NCBI RefSeq assembly: GCF_900090105.1
Contig: NZ_FMDM01000011.1
Location: 1-64,000 of the forward strand
Reading direction: 5' to 3'
From: Micromonospora humi
Lineage (GTDB): Bacteria; Actinomycetota; Actinomycetes; Mycobacteriales; Micromonosporaceae
DNA: 64,000 bases
Shown here: piece after piece, positions 24,254 through 32,729 of the stretch
How positions within the stretch are numbered: the stretch's first letter is position 1
Layout of the letters: each line of letters starts with the position of its first letter
Notes under the pieces: model-generated
What the model saw: the letters and a program-made list of their open reading frames with translations, nothing else
What the model was told of the DNA's origin: nothing
The model's database searches: none
Translations under genes and position numbers: made by a program

Positions 24254-24765
24254 GGTGTGGCGTTCCCGTCGACGTGCTCCCCCCGACGGGCCCAACCGGC
24301 GAGCCGGTCACCCAGGGCGGCGCCGCCGTCGGCCTCACGGGCGACGACCAGGATGGTGTCGTCGCCGGCGATGGTGCCGACGATCTCGGACAGGCCGGCC
24401 CGGTCCAACGCGCTGGCCAGGTAGTGCGCCGCGCCCGGCGGAGTGCGCAGCACGGCGATGTTGCCGCTGGCGTCGACGCCGTTGAGCAGCTCGTGCAGCA
24501 GCCGGACCAGCCGGGCCGGCGCGCCCTCGGCGTCGCGCAGCGGCCGGTGGCCGTCCTCCGGGATCAGGTAGACGCCCCGCCCGTCGCCGCCGCGCGCGGT
24601 CACCGCCCCCAGTTCCTTGAGGTCACGCGAGAGCGTGGCCTGGGTGACCTGGATGCCGTCGCCGGCGAGCAGGTCGGCCAGCTCGGTCTGCGAGTGGATG
24701 GCGGTGTCGCGGATCAGCTCGACGATGCGGGCGTGCCGCGCGGCGCGGGTCAGCGGGGCGGTCAT
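24250..24765 (-). CDS. argR: Arginine repressor
   Basis: 171 residues: N-terminal winged helix (VTQATLSRDLKELGAV is the recognition region) and C-terminal hexamerisation/arginine-binding domain (GTIAGDDTILVVARE). With arginine it binds ARG boxes; three such boxes sit at the argC promoter 5 kb upstream, so it represses its own operon. Start overlaps the argF stop by ATGA. Confidence 0.95.
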   Translation of the reverse strand: MTAPLTRAARHARIVELIRDTAIHSQTELADLLAGDGIQVTQATLSRDLKELGAVTARGGDGRGVYLIPEDGHRPLRDAEGAPARLVRLLHELLNGVDASGNIAVLRTPPGAAHYLASALDRAGLSEIVGTIAGDDTILVVAREADGGAALGDRLAGWARRGEHVDGNATP

Positions 24766-25688
24766 GCGGAGGCCTCCAGGAGAAATGTCAGCAGCGCCTT
24801 CTGGGCGTGCAGCCGATTCTCCGCCTGGTCGAACACGGCGCTGCGCGGGCCGTCGAGCACCTCGCCGGTGATCTCCTCGCCCCGGTGCGCGGGCAGGCAG
24901 TGCAGCACGATCACGTCGGCCGCGGCGTGCGCCAGCAGGGCGTCGCCGACCTGGTAGGGCAGGAACGGGGTGATCCGGTCCAACCCGTCGTCCTCCTGAC
25001 CCATCGACGTCCAGGTGTCGGTGGCGACCACGTGCGCCCCGCGTACCGCCTCGACCGGGTCGGTGAGCGCCTCGACCGAACCGCCGGTGCCGGCGGCGAT
25101 CTTCGCCGCGCGGGCCACGATCGCCGGATCCGGCGCGAACCCGACCGGGCCGGCGACCCGGACGTGCATCCCGGCCGTCGCGCCGGCCAGCAGGTACGAG
25201 TGGGCCAGGTTGTTCGCCGCGTCACCGACGTAGGCGAGGATCCGACCGGCGGTGGCGCCGAACCGCTCCCGCACCGTGAGCAGGTCGGCCAGCAGCTGGC
25301 AGGGGTGGTAGGTGTCGGTGAGCGCGTTGACCACCGGCACGGTGGCGTGCTCGGCCACCTCGGCGATCCGGTCGTCGCCGTAGGTCCGCAGCACGATCGC
25401 GGCGACGTAGCGCGACAGCACCCGCCCGGCGTCGCCGAGGGACTCACCGCGACCGAAGTGGGTCACCTGGGTGTCCACCACGAGCGGGTGCCCGCCCAGC
25501 TCGGCGATGCCGGCGTCGAACGAGATCCGGGTGCGCAGGCTCTTCTTGTCGAACAGCACCGCCACCGACCTGGGTCCGGCGAGCGGCTGGTGCGCGTACC
25601 TGTCGACCTTCATCCGGGCGGCGAGGTCGAGCACGGCGGCCTGCTCGGCGGGGGTGAGGTCGTCGTCACGCAGGAAGTGGCGGATCAT
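24762..25688 (-). CDS. argF: Ornithine carbamoyltransferase
   Basis: 308 residues. It makes citrulline from ornithine and carbamoyl phosphate. Carbamoyl-phosphate loop KKSLRTRISF, the HPCQ motif in YHPCQLLADL and the ornithine-binding HCLP in VLHCLPAHRGEE are all present. Start overlaps the argD stop (ATGA). Confidence 0.96.
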   Translation of the reverse strand: MIRHFLRDDDLTPAEQAAVLDLAARMKVDRYAHQPLAGPRSVAVLFDKKSLRTRISFDAGIAELGGHPLVVDTQVTHFGRGESLGDAGRVLSRYVAAIVLRTYGDDRIAEVAEHATVPVVNALTDTYHPCQLLADLLTVRERFGATAGRILAYVGDAANNLAHSYLLAGATAGMHVRVAGPVGFAPDPAIVARAAKIAAGTGGSVEALTDPVEAVRGAHVVATDTWTSMGQEDDGLDRITPFLPYQVGDALLAHAAADVIVLHCLPAHRGEEITGEVLDGPRSAVFDQAENRLHAQKALLTFLLEASA

Positions 25689-26950
25689 GCGGGGGCCTCC
25701 GTGCGGGTTGCGGGGGTGGGCGCCGGAGCGGCGGGCGCGGCGTGCCCGGTCGGCAGGGCGGTCTCGGCGCGTGGGGCAGCCTCGGCGGGCGGGGCGTCGA
25801 GGGCGGCGGGCAGCGCGGCGAGGAACGCGTCGACCTGCGCCGGGGTGAGGATCAGCGGCGGGGCCAGCCGGACCACGTCGGGCTGCACCGGGTTGACCAG
25901 GAAGCCCGCCTCCCGCAGCGCGGTCGTCACCACGCCGGCCACCGGCCGGTCGAGGGCGATCCCGAGCAGCAGGCCGGCGCCGCGCACCTCGCGCACCAGC
26001 GGGTGCCCGAGCGCCTCCACGCCGCGCCGCAGCCGCTCGCCGACCCGCTTGACGTGGTCGAGCAGCCCTTCGCTCGCGATCGTGCCGATCACCGCGAGCG
26101 CGGCGGCGCAGCTGACCGGGTTGCCGCCGAACGTGGTGCCGTGCGAGCCGGGGGTGAGCAGGTCGGCGGCCGGGCCGAAGGCCAGGCAGGCACCGAGCGG
26201 CAGGCCCCCGCCCAGCCCCTTGGCCAGGGTGACCACGTCCGGCTCGACGCCCTCGGCCTGGTGGGCGAACCAGTGCCCGGTCCGCCCCACGCCGGTCTGC
26301 ACCTCGTCGAGCACCAGCAACGCGCCGTGCGCGGCGGTGATCCGCCGGGCCGCGGTGAGGTAGCCGGGCGGCGGGACGACCACGCCGTTCTCGCCCTGGA
26401 TCGGCTCGACGATCACCATGGCGGTGGCGTCGGTGACCGCCTCGGCCAGCGCGTCCGCGTCGCCGAACGGCACGTGGGTGACGTCGCCGGGCAGCGGGCG
26501 GAACGGGTCGGCCTTGGCCGGCTGGCCGGTGAGCGCCAGCGCGCCCATGGTCCGGCCGTGGAAGCCGCCCCGGGTGGCCACCACGTGACGCCGCCCGGTG
26601 CGCCGGGAGAGCTTGAACGCGGCCTCGTTGGCCTCCGCGCCGGAGTTGGCGAAGAAGACCCGGCCGGGCCGGCCGGCCAGGGCCAGCAGCAGCTCGGCGA
26701 GGGCCACCGGCGGCTCGGCGACGAACAGGTTCGACACGTGCCCGAGCGTGGCGACCTGCTTCGACACGGCCGCCACCACGGCCGGGTGGGCGTGCCCGAG
26801 CGCGTTGACGGCGATGCCGCCGAGCAGGTCGACGTACTCCCGGCCGGTCTCGTCGACCACGACGGCGCCTCTGCCTGCGACGAGCGCCAGCGGCGGCGTG
26901 CCGTAGTTGTCCATCATGGTCGCGGACCAGCGCCGCAGGAGCGTGCTCAT
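25685..26950 (-). CDS. argD: Acetylornithine aminotransferase
   Basis: 421 residues, a class III PLP transaminase that makes N-acetylornithine. NSGAEANEAAFKLSRR and the PLP lysine in VVTLAKGLGGGLPLGA are visible. The last ~40 residues are an alanine/proline-rich tail (AAPAAPAPTPAT) beyond the usual end near residue 385, probably disordered. Start overlaps the argB stop (ATGA). Confidence 0.95.
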   Translation of the reverse strand: MSTLLRRWSATMMDNYGTPPLALVAGRGAVVVDETGREYVDLLGGIAVNALGHAHPAVVAAVSKQVATLGHVSNLFVAEPPVALAELLLALAGRPGRVFFANSGAEANEAAFKLSRRTGRRHVVATRGGFHGRTMGALALTGQPAKADPFRPLPGDVTHVPFGDADALAEAVTDATAMVIVEPIQGENGVVVPPPGYLTAARRITAAHGALLVLDEVQTGVGRTGHWFAHQAEGVEPDVVTLAKGLGGGLPLGACLAFGPAADLLTPGSHGTTFGGNPVSCAAALAVIGTIASEGLLDHVKRVGERLRRGVEALGHPLVREVRGAGLLLGIALDRPVAGVVTTALREAGFLVNPVQPDVVRLAPPLILTPAQVDAFLAALPAALDAPPAEAAPRAETALPTGHAAPAAPAPTPATRTEAPA

Positions 26951-27834
26951 GACCCGGTCACCATCGTTCCGAACCCTTCCGACGTGAACACTTCGAGCAG
27001 TGTGGAGTGGGCCACCCGGCCGTCGACGACGTGCGCGGCGGGCACTCCCCCGCGCACCGCCCGCAGGCAGGCCTCCATCTTCGGGACCATGCCGGACTCC
27101 AGCGACGGCAGCAGCTTCGCCAGGTCGTCCACCGTGATCTCGCTGACCAGGCTGGACGTGTCCGGCCAGTCGGCGTAGAGGCCCGGCACGTCGGTGAGCA
27201 CGACCAACTTGCGCGCCTCCAGGGCGACCGCGAGCGCGGCGGCGGCGGTGTCCGCGTTGAGGTTGTGCAGCACCCCGTCGGCGTCCGGCGCGACAGTGGA
27301 GACGACCGGGATCCGGCCCGCCGCGATCAGGTCGGTGACCGCCGAGGCGTTCACCGACTCCACGTCCCCGACCTGCCCCACGTCGACCGCCTCCCCGTCC
27401 ACGTACGCCGGGCGGCGCACCGCGGTGAACAGCCCGGCGTCCTCGCCGGAGAGGCCCACCGCGAACGGGCCGTGCGCGTTGACCAGGCCGACCAGTTCCC
27501 GGCCGACCTGACCCACGAGGACCATCCGGACCACGTCCATGGCCTCCGGGGTGGTGACCCGCAGGCCGCCGCGGAACTCGCTGGCGATGCCGAGCCGGCC
27601 GAGCATGGCGGAGATCTGCGGGCCGCCGCCGTGCACCACGACCGGCTTGAGGCCGGCGTACCGGAGGAAGACCATGTCCGCGGCGAAGGCCCGCCGCAGC
27701 TCGGGGTCGGCCATCGCGTTGCCGCCGTACTTGACGACCACTGTGGCGCCGGCGAAGCGCGCCAACCAGGGCAGCGCCTCGATCAGCGTGGCGGCCTTGG
27801 CCTGCGCGCGGCTGAGATCAGGGCTCATCGTCAT
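26947..27834 (-). CDS. argB: Acetylglutamate kinase
   Basis: 295 residues. It phosphorylates N-acetylglutamate. VVVKYGGNAM and VVVHGGGPQISAML are the nucleotide and substrate glycine-rich loops; TDVPGLYADW lies in the C-terminal half. ATG 27834 overlaps the argJ stop (ATGA); a second ATG two codons on (27828) is possible. Confidence 0.96.
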   Translation of the reverse strand: MTMSPDLSRAQAKAATLIEALPWLARFAGATVVVKYGGNAMADPELRRAFAADMVFLRYAGLKPVVVHGGGPQISAMLGRLGIASEFRGGLRVTTPEAMDVVRMVLVGQVGRELVGLVNAHGPFAVGLSGEDAGLFTAVRRPAYVDGEAVDVGQVGDVESVNASAVTDLIAAGRIPVVSTVAPDADGVLHNLNADTAAAALAVALEARKLVVLTDVPGLYADWPDTSSLVSEITVDDLAKLLPSLESGMVPKMEACLRAVRGGVPAAHVVDGRVAHSTLLEVFTSEGFGTMVTGS

Positions 27835-28712
27835 GCTTGAGCTGGCCTTTCGTTCGCGACTGCGGGACTCCGCCTCGCCGCGCCGGCCACCTCGATCGCG
27901 ATCCGCTTCGTCGCGCCCTCCGCGTCGACCAGGAGTTGCCGGGCCAGGTCGTGGCAGGCGGCGGTGACCGCGGCGGTCAGCTCCGCGGCGCTCGGCTCGA
28001 TGCCGGAGGCGCCGCTGGCCAGCAGCAGCACGGTGTCGTTGGTGGACATGCAACCGTCGGAGTCGACCCGGTCGAAGGTGACGCGGGTGGCGGCCCGCAG
28101 CGCGCCGTCCAACGCGTCCGGGCCGGCCACCGCGTCGGTGGTGAGCACGCAGAGCATGGTGGCCATGACCGGCGCCAGCATGCCGGCGCCCTTGGCCATC
28201 CCGCCGACCGTCCAGCCGCTGCCCCGGGCCACGGTGGTCTTCGGCCGGGTGTCGGTCGTCATGATCGCCTCGGCGGCCGGCAGCCCGCCGTCGCGCGACA
28301 GCTTGCGCACCGCGTCGCGGACGCCGGGCAGCAGCCTCGCCATCGGCAGCCGCTCGCCGATCAGCCCGGTCGAGCAGACCGCGACCTCGCCGGCGCCGAC
28401 GATCAGCCGGGCGCTGCGGCCGGTGAGCGCGGCGGCGGTGTGTTCGGCGGTGGCGTGGGTGTCCTGGAAGCCGGCCGGGCCGGTGCAGGCGTTCGCACCG
28501 CCGGAGTTGAGCACCACGGCCCGGACCACGCCGCCGTGGACGACCTGCTGGGTCCAGAGCACCGGGGCGGCCTTCACCCGATTGGCGGTGAAGACCCCGG
28601 CGACGCCGGCGTCCGGGCCGTCGTTGACCACGAGCGCGACGTCGGCGCCGGAGGCCTTGAGGCCGGCGGCGACACCGGCGGCACGGAAACCACGGGGGGC
28701 GGTGACGCTCAC
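27831..28712 (-). CDS. argJ: Glutamate N-acetyltransferase ArgJ, C-terminally truncated
   Basis: 293 residues, whereas ArgJ is normally 380-410. The alpha chain and self-cleavage site are intact (KGAGMLAPVMATMLCVLTTD, cut between Ala and Thr), and the beta chain is normal as far as VDAEGATKRIAIEVAGAA. It then switches to RRSPAVANERPAQA and stops. The family's following ~100 residues, with the LVKTA-G-DPNWGR block and the C-terminal substrate-binding end, are missing, and argB begins at once, so they are in no other frame. The last 14 codons use AGG, GAA and GCA, unlike neighbours. Start GTG overlaps the argC stop. Probably inactive, unless this is an assembly error. Confidence 0.85.
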   Translation of the reverse strand: MSVTAPRGFRAAGVAAGLKASGADVALVVNDGPDAGVAGVFTANRVKAAPVLWTQQVVHGGVVRAVVLNSGGANACTGPAGFQDTHATAEHTAAALTGRSARLIVGAGEVAVCSTGLIGERLPMARLLPGVRDAVRKLSRDGGLPAAEAIMTTDTRPKTTVARGSGWTVGGMAKGAGMLAPVMATMLCVLTTDAVAGPDALDGALRAATRVTFDRVDSDGCMSTNDTVLLLASGASGIEPSAAELTAAVTAACHDLARQLLVDAEGATKRIAIEVAGAARRSPAVANERPAQA

Positions 28713-29710
28713 GGGGCCACCCCGAACGCGGACAGGCCGGTGGCCTCCGGGAGGCCGACCATCAGGTTGGCGTTCTGCACGGCCTGGCCGGCCGCGCCCT
28801 TGCCCAGGTTGTCGATGGCGCCGACCACGATCACCCGCCCGGAGTCGACGTCCACGGTCGCCTGGAGGTGGCAGGAGTTCGAGCCGGCGGTAGCGGCGGT
28901 GTGCGGCCACACCCCCTCCGGCAGCAGGTGCACGAAGGGTTCGTCGGCGTAGGCGGCGGCCAGCACCGCCCGCGGGTCGGCGTCACCGGTCGGCATCGCC
29001 GTGACGGTGGCGAGGATCCCACGCGGCATCGGGGCGAGCACCGGCGTGAACGACAGGCCGGTCGCGCCGGTGGCCTGCTTGATCTCCGGCACGTGCTGGT
29101 GCGCGCCCACCTTGTAGGGGGTGAGGTCGCCCATCACCTCGCTGCCGAGCAGGTGGGCCTTGGCGGCCCGGCCCGCGCCGGAGGTGCCGGAGGCGGCCAC
29201 CACGACCACGTCGTCGGGGCGTACCGCGCCGGCGGCGACCAGTGGGGCCAGCGCCAGCGTGGTGGCGACCGCGTAGCAGCCGGTGTTGGCGACCCGCCGG
29301 GCGGACGCGATCGCGCTGCGCGCGCCGGGCAGCTCGGGCAGCCCGTAGGTCCAGGCGCCGGCGTGCGCGCCGCCGTAGTAGCGGGTCCAGGCGTCCGCGT
29401 CGCGCAGCCGGTGGTCGGCGCCGAGGTCCACCACCGCGACCGTGTCGGGCAGGGCCGCGGCGAGGGCCGCCGACTGGCCGTGCGGCAGCGCCAGGAAGAC
29501 CAGGTCCGCGTCGGCCAGGGCCGCCGGCTCGGTCGCCCCGAGCACCAGGTCCAGGCCGGTGAGCTGCGGGTGTACGGCGGCGACGGGCTGACCGGCCTGG
29601 CTGTGCGCGGTGGCGGCCACGAGGTCGAACTCGGGATGACCGGCGAGCAGGCGCAGCAGTTCGCCGCCGGCGTATCCGCTCGCTCCGGCGACCGCAGTTC
29701 GAATGCCCAT
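28709..29710 (-). CDS. argC: N-acetyl-gamma-glutamyl-phosphate reductase
   Basis: 333 residues. N-terminal NADP fold GASGYAGGELLRLL; the active-site cysteine is in VANTGCYAVA; C-terminal KGAAGQAVQNAN is conserved. ATG 29710 has GGAGG 5 nt upstream, and the GTG two codons earlier lies inside that ribosome site, so it was not used. First gene of the operon, directly behind the ARG boxes. Confidence 0.96.
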   Translation of the reverse strand: MGIRTAVAGASGYAGGELLRLLAGHPEFDLVAATAHSQAGQPVAAVHPQLTGLDLVLGATEPAALADADLVFLALPHGQSAALAAALPDTVAVVDLGADHRLRDADAWTRYYGGAHAGAWTYGLPELPGARSAIASARRVANTGCYAVATTLALAPLVAAGAVRPDDVVVVAASGTSGAGRAAKAHLLGSEVMGDLTPYKVGAHQHVPEIKQATGATGLSFTPVLAPMPRGILATVTAMPTGDADPRAVLAAAYADEPFVHLLPEGVWPHTAATAGSNSCHLQATVDVDSGRVIVVGAIDNLGKGAAGQAVQNANLMVGLPEATGLSAFGVAP

Positions 29711-29719
29711 ACCCACCTC

Positions 29720-29793
29720 CGCATTAATATGCAGAGATTACCAGGGGGTCGAGCCGCAATGCAAGTTCATGCAGTGCCCTGCATTAAGCTGCA
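29720..29793. promoter_or_regulatory. Three phased ARG boxes (ArgR operators)
   Basis: Three related 14-bp sites: CGCATTAATATGCA (29720-29733), TGCAAGTTCATGCA (29760-29773) and TGCATTAAGCTGCA (29780-29793). Their centres are 40 and 20 bp apart, so all lie on one helix face. The first covers the start region just below the -10 and the second the -35 of the argC promoter. ArgR is encoded in the operon. The third box contains the stop codon of the next gene. Confidence 0.75.
29735..29764 (-). promoter_or_regulatory. argC operon promoter
   Basis: Reverse strand: -35 TTGCAT (29764-29759), 18-bp spacer, -10 TAATCT (29740-29735); start near 29728, about 18 nt before ATG 29710. Overlap with two ARG boxes explains repression by occlusion. 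Confidence 0.65.
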
Positions 29794-32729
29794 GTGGCGG
29801 CTCCGCAGGAAAGCTCACCCGCGGCACCGGCGTCCCAGTCGGCGAAGAAGCGCGGCAGCCATCGTCGGCAGAACGCGCTGAACGACCCCGCCGCCGGGCA
29901 GACCCGCCGGCTGAAGCCGGTGAGGGAGACCAGGTCGGGATGGGCGGTACGGCGAAAGAGCCCGACGGTGACGCTGAAGACACCCCGACGGACCGCGGCG
30001 TCGACGCCGGCGCGCAGTGCGTCCGCATCGAGGTCGCCGGCGCCACGACCGCCCCGACCAGCCACCTCGGCGGCCACCGCCGGCAACAGGTTGTTGCACA
30101 TCACCGTCAACAGCTTCGGATTCGGCGCGAGGTCGACACCGGTCGGCCCGCGCCACACGAACGCCTCCGTGAACGGCAGCAGCACGCGCGCGTCGCCCCA
30201 CTCCGCGAACAGTTCCCCGGCCCGGCCGGACGACCCGTCGACCAGGTGCAGATGCGTGGCGAGCAGGGCGTGGCGAACCCGCGGGTCACGCGCCAACCGC
30301 TGGGCCATCCGGATCTCCGCGTCGGTGAAGCACAGCCGGGCGGGCATGTACGCACGGGCCAGCGCGCGCGCGTCCGTACGGCTGAGCAGCACCTCGTCCG
30401 CCGCGACGGCGCGCCCGGGGCGGCCCGGTGCCCGCGCCGCCGGGCGGTCGCCACCGAGCACATCGTGGAGCTGGGCGAACACCTGGTGAGCGGTCGGCAC
30501 GCCGCCCACGCTCGCCGTCCGGCTCTGCCGGACCAGCGGCCCCCAGTCCGCCGCCAGCCGGCTCATCAGGTAGCGGCAGGCCTCGGCCGGCGAACCGCCC
30601 CGTGTTGCGGCCACCCGCTCGATGCCGCTCAGGAGAAGGCCGGCCGGTGAGAGCGGGGCGATCTCTCCGCGCAGCCGGCGCATCACGGCCTCCACGCCGC
30701 GGTCCGCGTCCACCGCCAGGTAGTCGTACACCCCGTCCAGGTCGGCCGCGCCGAAACGCACCGCGATCGGCTTCACCGGCGCCACCCGTCGCCAGTAGCG
30801 GGCCGGCAGATCGGCCGGTTCGGCCCGGAACGGCACGACCTCATCGGCGTCCGGGCGCCCGGTCACCGCGGGGAGGACGCGACCCACCAGAGAGCGGACG
30901 AACCTGTCGTTGCGGGCGATCGTCTCCGCCGGAGCGCTGTGGAACCAGACCTCCGAGGCCAACTTCGTGGTCTGCATCGTCTCGTTGACCGACTCGCGGT
31001 AGGTGTCGAGGCGATGCCGCTCCGGATGCGGCGCATCGCGCTCACCCAGGGACGGGCCGACGAGTCCCAGATACGCGCCGAGCATCCGGGCGGCGACATG
31101 GTCGCCCGGCTCGCCGAGGCCGAAGAGGTCGGTCGCGAGCGCGGCGCTCAGGGTGCCGAACACGAACGCGGTGACGAGGGATTCCTGGTCCGTCACCGCC
31201 TCGCCGGCCACTCGAAGGTCGACGACGAAGCGACGCAGGGCCGACATCGCCGCCGGGGCGCCGGTCGCCCCCCACACCGGACCGACGCTCGCTCGTGCCG
31301 GCGCGTCGGACGTCAGCCCCTCCAGCGTCCGAAGCTCCGCGGACAGTTCCTGGGTCAACTGGCCGATCGTGCGCCGGCCCGGCGCCGGTGGATCACGCAG
31401 CACCGGCGCGTATTCCGGTCGGGCGAGGATCTCGTGGATGTGCTCCGGCGCCATCTCCCGGATCACGATCCGGGCCCGCTTCCGCACTTCCTCCCGCAGG
31501 TCGGCGTAGAGCGGCATGTTGAGCGCGCCCTGAAGGTCGTACTGCATACGCAGCACGAGCCGCCGCAGCTCCGAGGTGCCCTGATCCCGCGAGTCGGCAA
31601 GCCCGGCGGCTCGGAGCCGGTTGAGCGAGACCCCGGCGCTCTGCCGCGCGTACCAGGCGCGCAGGTCGTCGCCCCGCAGCAGGTGGTGCTCCGGGTCGAC
31701 GACGAAACCGGACCGGCGTGCGGCGCGACCGAGCGCTGCCACGATCCGCGGCGACTCGGCCCGGACGAGATCCAGGAAAGACGCTCCGCCCTCCACACCC
31801 AGCAGGAACCGATCGAGTCCCGAACCGGTCCGGTCCGCGACCCCCAGCACGCCGGTGCCCTCGTCCGTCCGGTGGAACGACGCCATCAACGCGCTGCGCG
31901 GGCCACCGGCCGAGGTCCGGTAACGATGGTGGACCAGCCGACTCGCGGCGAAGATCGTGTGGCACGGGGCCGGCAGGTCCCTGAGGTGGACCACACGCGG
32001 TTGCCGGTCGGCGAAGAAGCGCGCCTGGGCGGCGAGGGCCTCGTCGACCCGGTCCTGCGACGGGAAGATGCAACTGTCCTCGTCGCTGCGTACGCTTCCG
32101 TCGTCGTCGACGACGCATTGACGCAGGAGACGGTTGGTCCGCGGCAGGTAGGTGAGCCCCTGGCCGGACGGCCCCTGACCGGTGCCCGTCCGCCAGGTGA
32201 CCACCACCTTGAACTCGTCCATGAACGGGCTGTTGTCGACGTGCAGGGTGTTGTCCCGTGCGACCACGTCGACCGGGTGAGTGTCCTTGGCCCGCAGGTC
32301 GATGATCCGGACCGGACCGCCGAGCGCGTACGCCACGAGGACGGTGAGAAGCGGATGGGCGAACGTCTCCCGGAAGTCGGGATGGTCGAGCAGGTCCTCG
32401 GTGTCCACCACGTTCAGGTAGTTGTGGAGCGAACCACGGCTGCCCTTGGCCCGCACCGCGGCGTCGTACCCCTGCCTGGCGCCGGCGAAGCGCTCCTCGG
32501 ACAGGAGCCCGGCGAAACTCAGCGCGCCCTCCGCTTCGAGTGCCGCGGTGAGTGAGAGGAACGTGTCGGACAGGAGCCGACCGTCGGGCTCACTCCGACA
32601 GGCGTCCGCCACCAGCGCTTCCACCTCGCGCCGGAAGCGCCGGTCGGTCCGCTGCCGGCCCAGTTGACGGTAGGACGACGGGCTGACCAGTTCCTCGGCC
32701 GCGACCAGGGAGGCGGGGCGGGCGTTCAT
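29784..32729 (-). CDS. Large protein with PhyH-like dioxygenase N-terminus, unknown function
   Basis: 981 residues. Residues about 100-300 resemble a PhyH-type 2-oxoglutarate/Fe(II) oxygenase: HVD in NTLHVDNSPFMDEFKVVVTW gives the H-x-D ligands, LTYLPRTN follows, and LVHHRYRTSAGGPRSALMASF fits the distal histidine and arginine. The remaining ~650 residues are helical with no domain I recognise. No signal peptide or membrane helix. ATG 32729 overlaps the NLR stop (ATGA), so the two are coupled. Its TAA lies in an ARG box, so the gene abuts the arg operon. Iron/2OG binding is inferred; it could also be an inactive scaffold. Confidence 0.6.
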   Translation of the reverse strand: MNARPASLVAAEELVSPSSYRQLGRQRTDRRFRREVEALVADACRSEPDGRLLSDTFLSLTAALEAEGALSFAGLLSEERFAGARQGYDAAVRAKGSRGSLHNYLNVVDTEDLLDHPDFRETFAHPLLTVLVAYALGGPVRIIDLRAKDTHPVDVVARDNTLHVDNSPFMDEFKVVVTWRTGTGQGPSGQGLTYLPRTNRLLRQCVVDDDGSVRSDEDSCIFPSQDRVDEALAAQARFFADRQPRVVHLRDLPAPCHTIFAASRLVHHRYRTSAGGPRSALMASFHRTDEGTGVLGVADRTGSGLDRFLLGVEGGASFLDLVRAESPRIVAALGRAARRSGFVVDPEHHLLRGDDLRAWYARQSAGVSLNRLRAAGLADSRDQGTSELRRLVLRMQYDLQGALNMPLYADLREEVRKRARIVIREMAPEHIHEILARPEYAPVLRDPPAPGRRTIGQLTQELSAELRTLEGLTSDAPARASVGPVWGATGAPAAMSALRRFVVDLRVAGEAVTDQESLVTAFVFGTLSAALATDLFGLGEPGDHVAARMLGAYLGLVGPSLGERDAPHPERHRLDTYRESVNETMQTTKLASEVWFHSAPAETIARNDRFVRSLVGRVLPAVTGRPDADEVVPFRAEPADLPARYWRRVAPVKPIAVRFGAADLDGVYDYLAVDADRGVEAVMRRLRGEIAPLSPAGLLLSGIERVAATRGGSPAEACRYLMSRLAADWGPLVRQSRTASVGGVPTAHQVFAQLHDVLGGDRPAARAPGRPGRAVAADEVLLSRTDARALARAYMPARLCFTDAEIRMAQRLARDPRVRHALLATHLHLVDGSSGRAGELFAEWGDARVLLPFTEAFVWRGPTGVDLAPNPKLLTVMCNNLLPAVAAEVAGRGGRGAGDLDADALRAGVDAAVRRGVFSVTVGLFRRTAHPDLVSLTGFSRRVCPAAGSFSAFCRRWLPRFFADWDAGAAGELSCGAATAA

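Noticed and set aside
23033..24338. Fused argG-argH reading through a 922-codon ORF
   Set aside because: The upstream part is an out-of-frame reading of argG; argH starts at GTG 23045.
27831..27960. Frameshift as the cause of short ArgJ
   Set aside because: The missing ~100 residues are not in any frame between the break and argB; a deletion or assembly gap fits, a simple frameshift does not.
30939..32555. 538-codon + strand ORF opposite the PhyH-like gene
   Set aside because: Low-complexity R/V/H/D composition typical of antisense frames; the reverse-strand protein has real motifs and operon overlaps.
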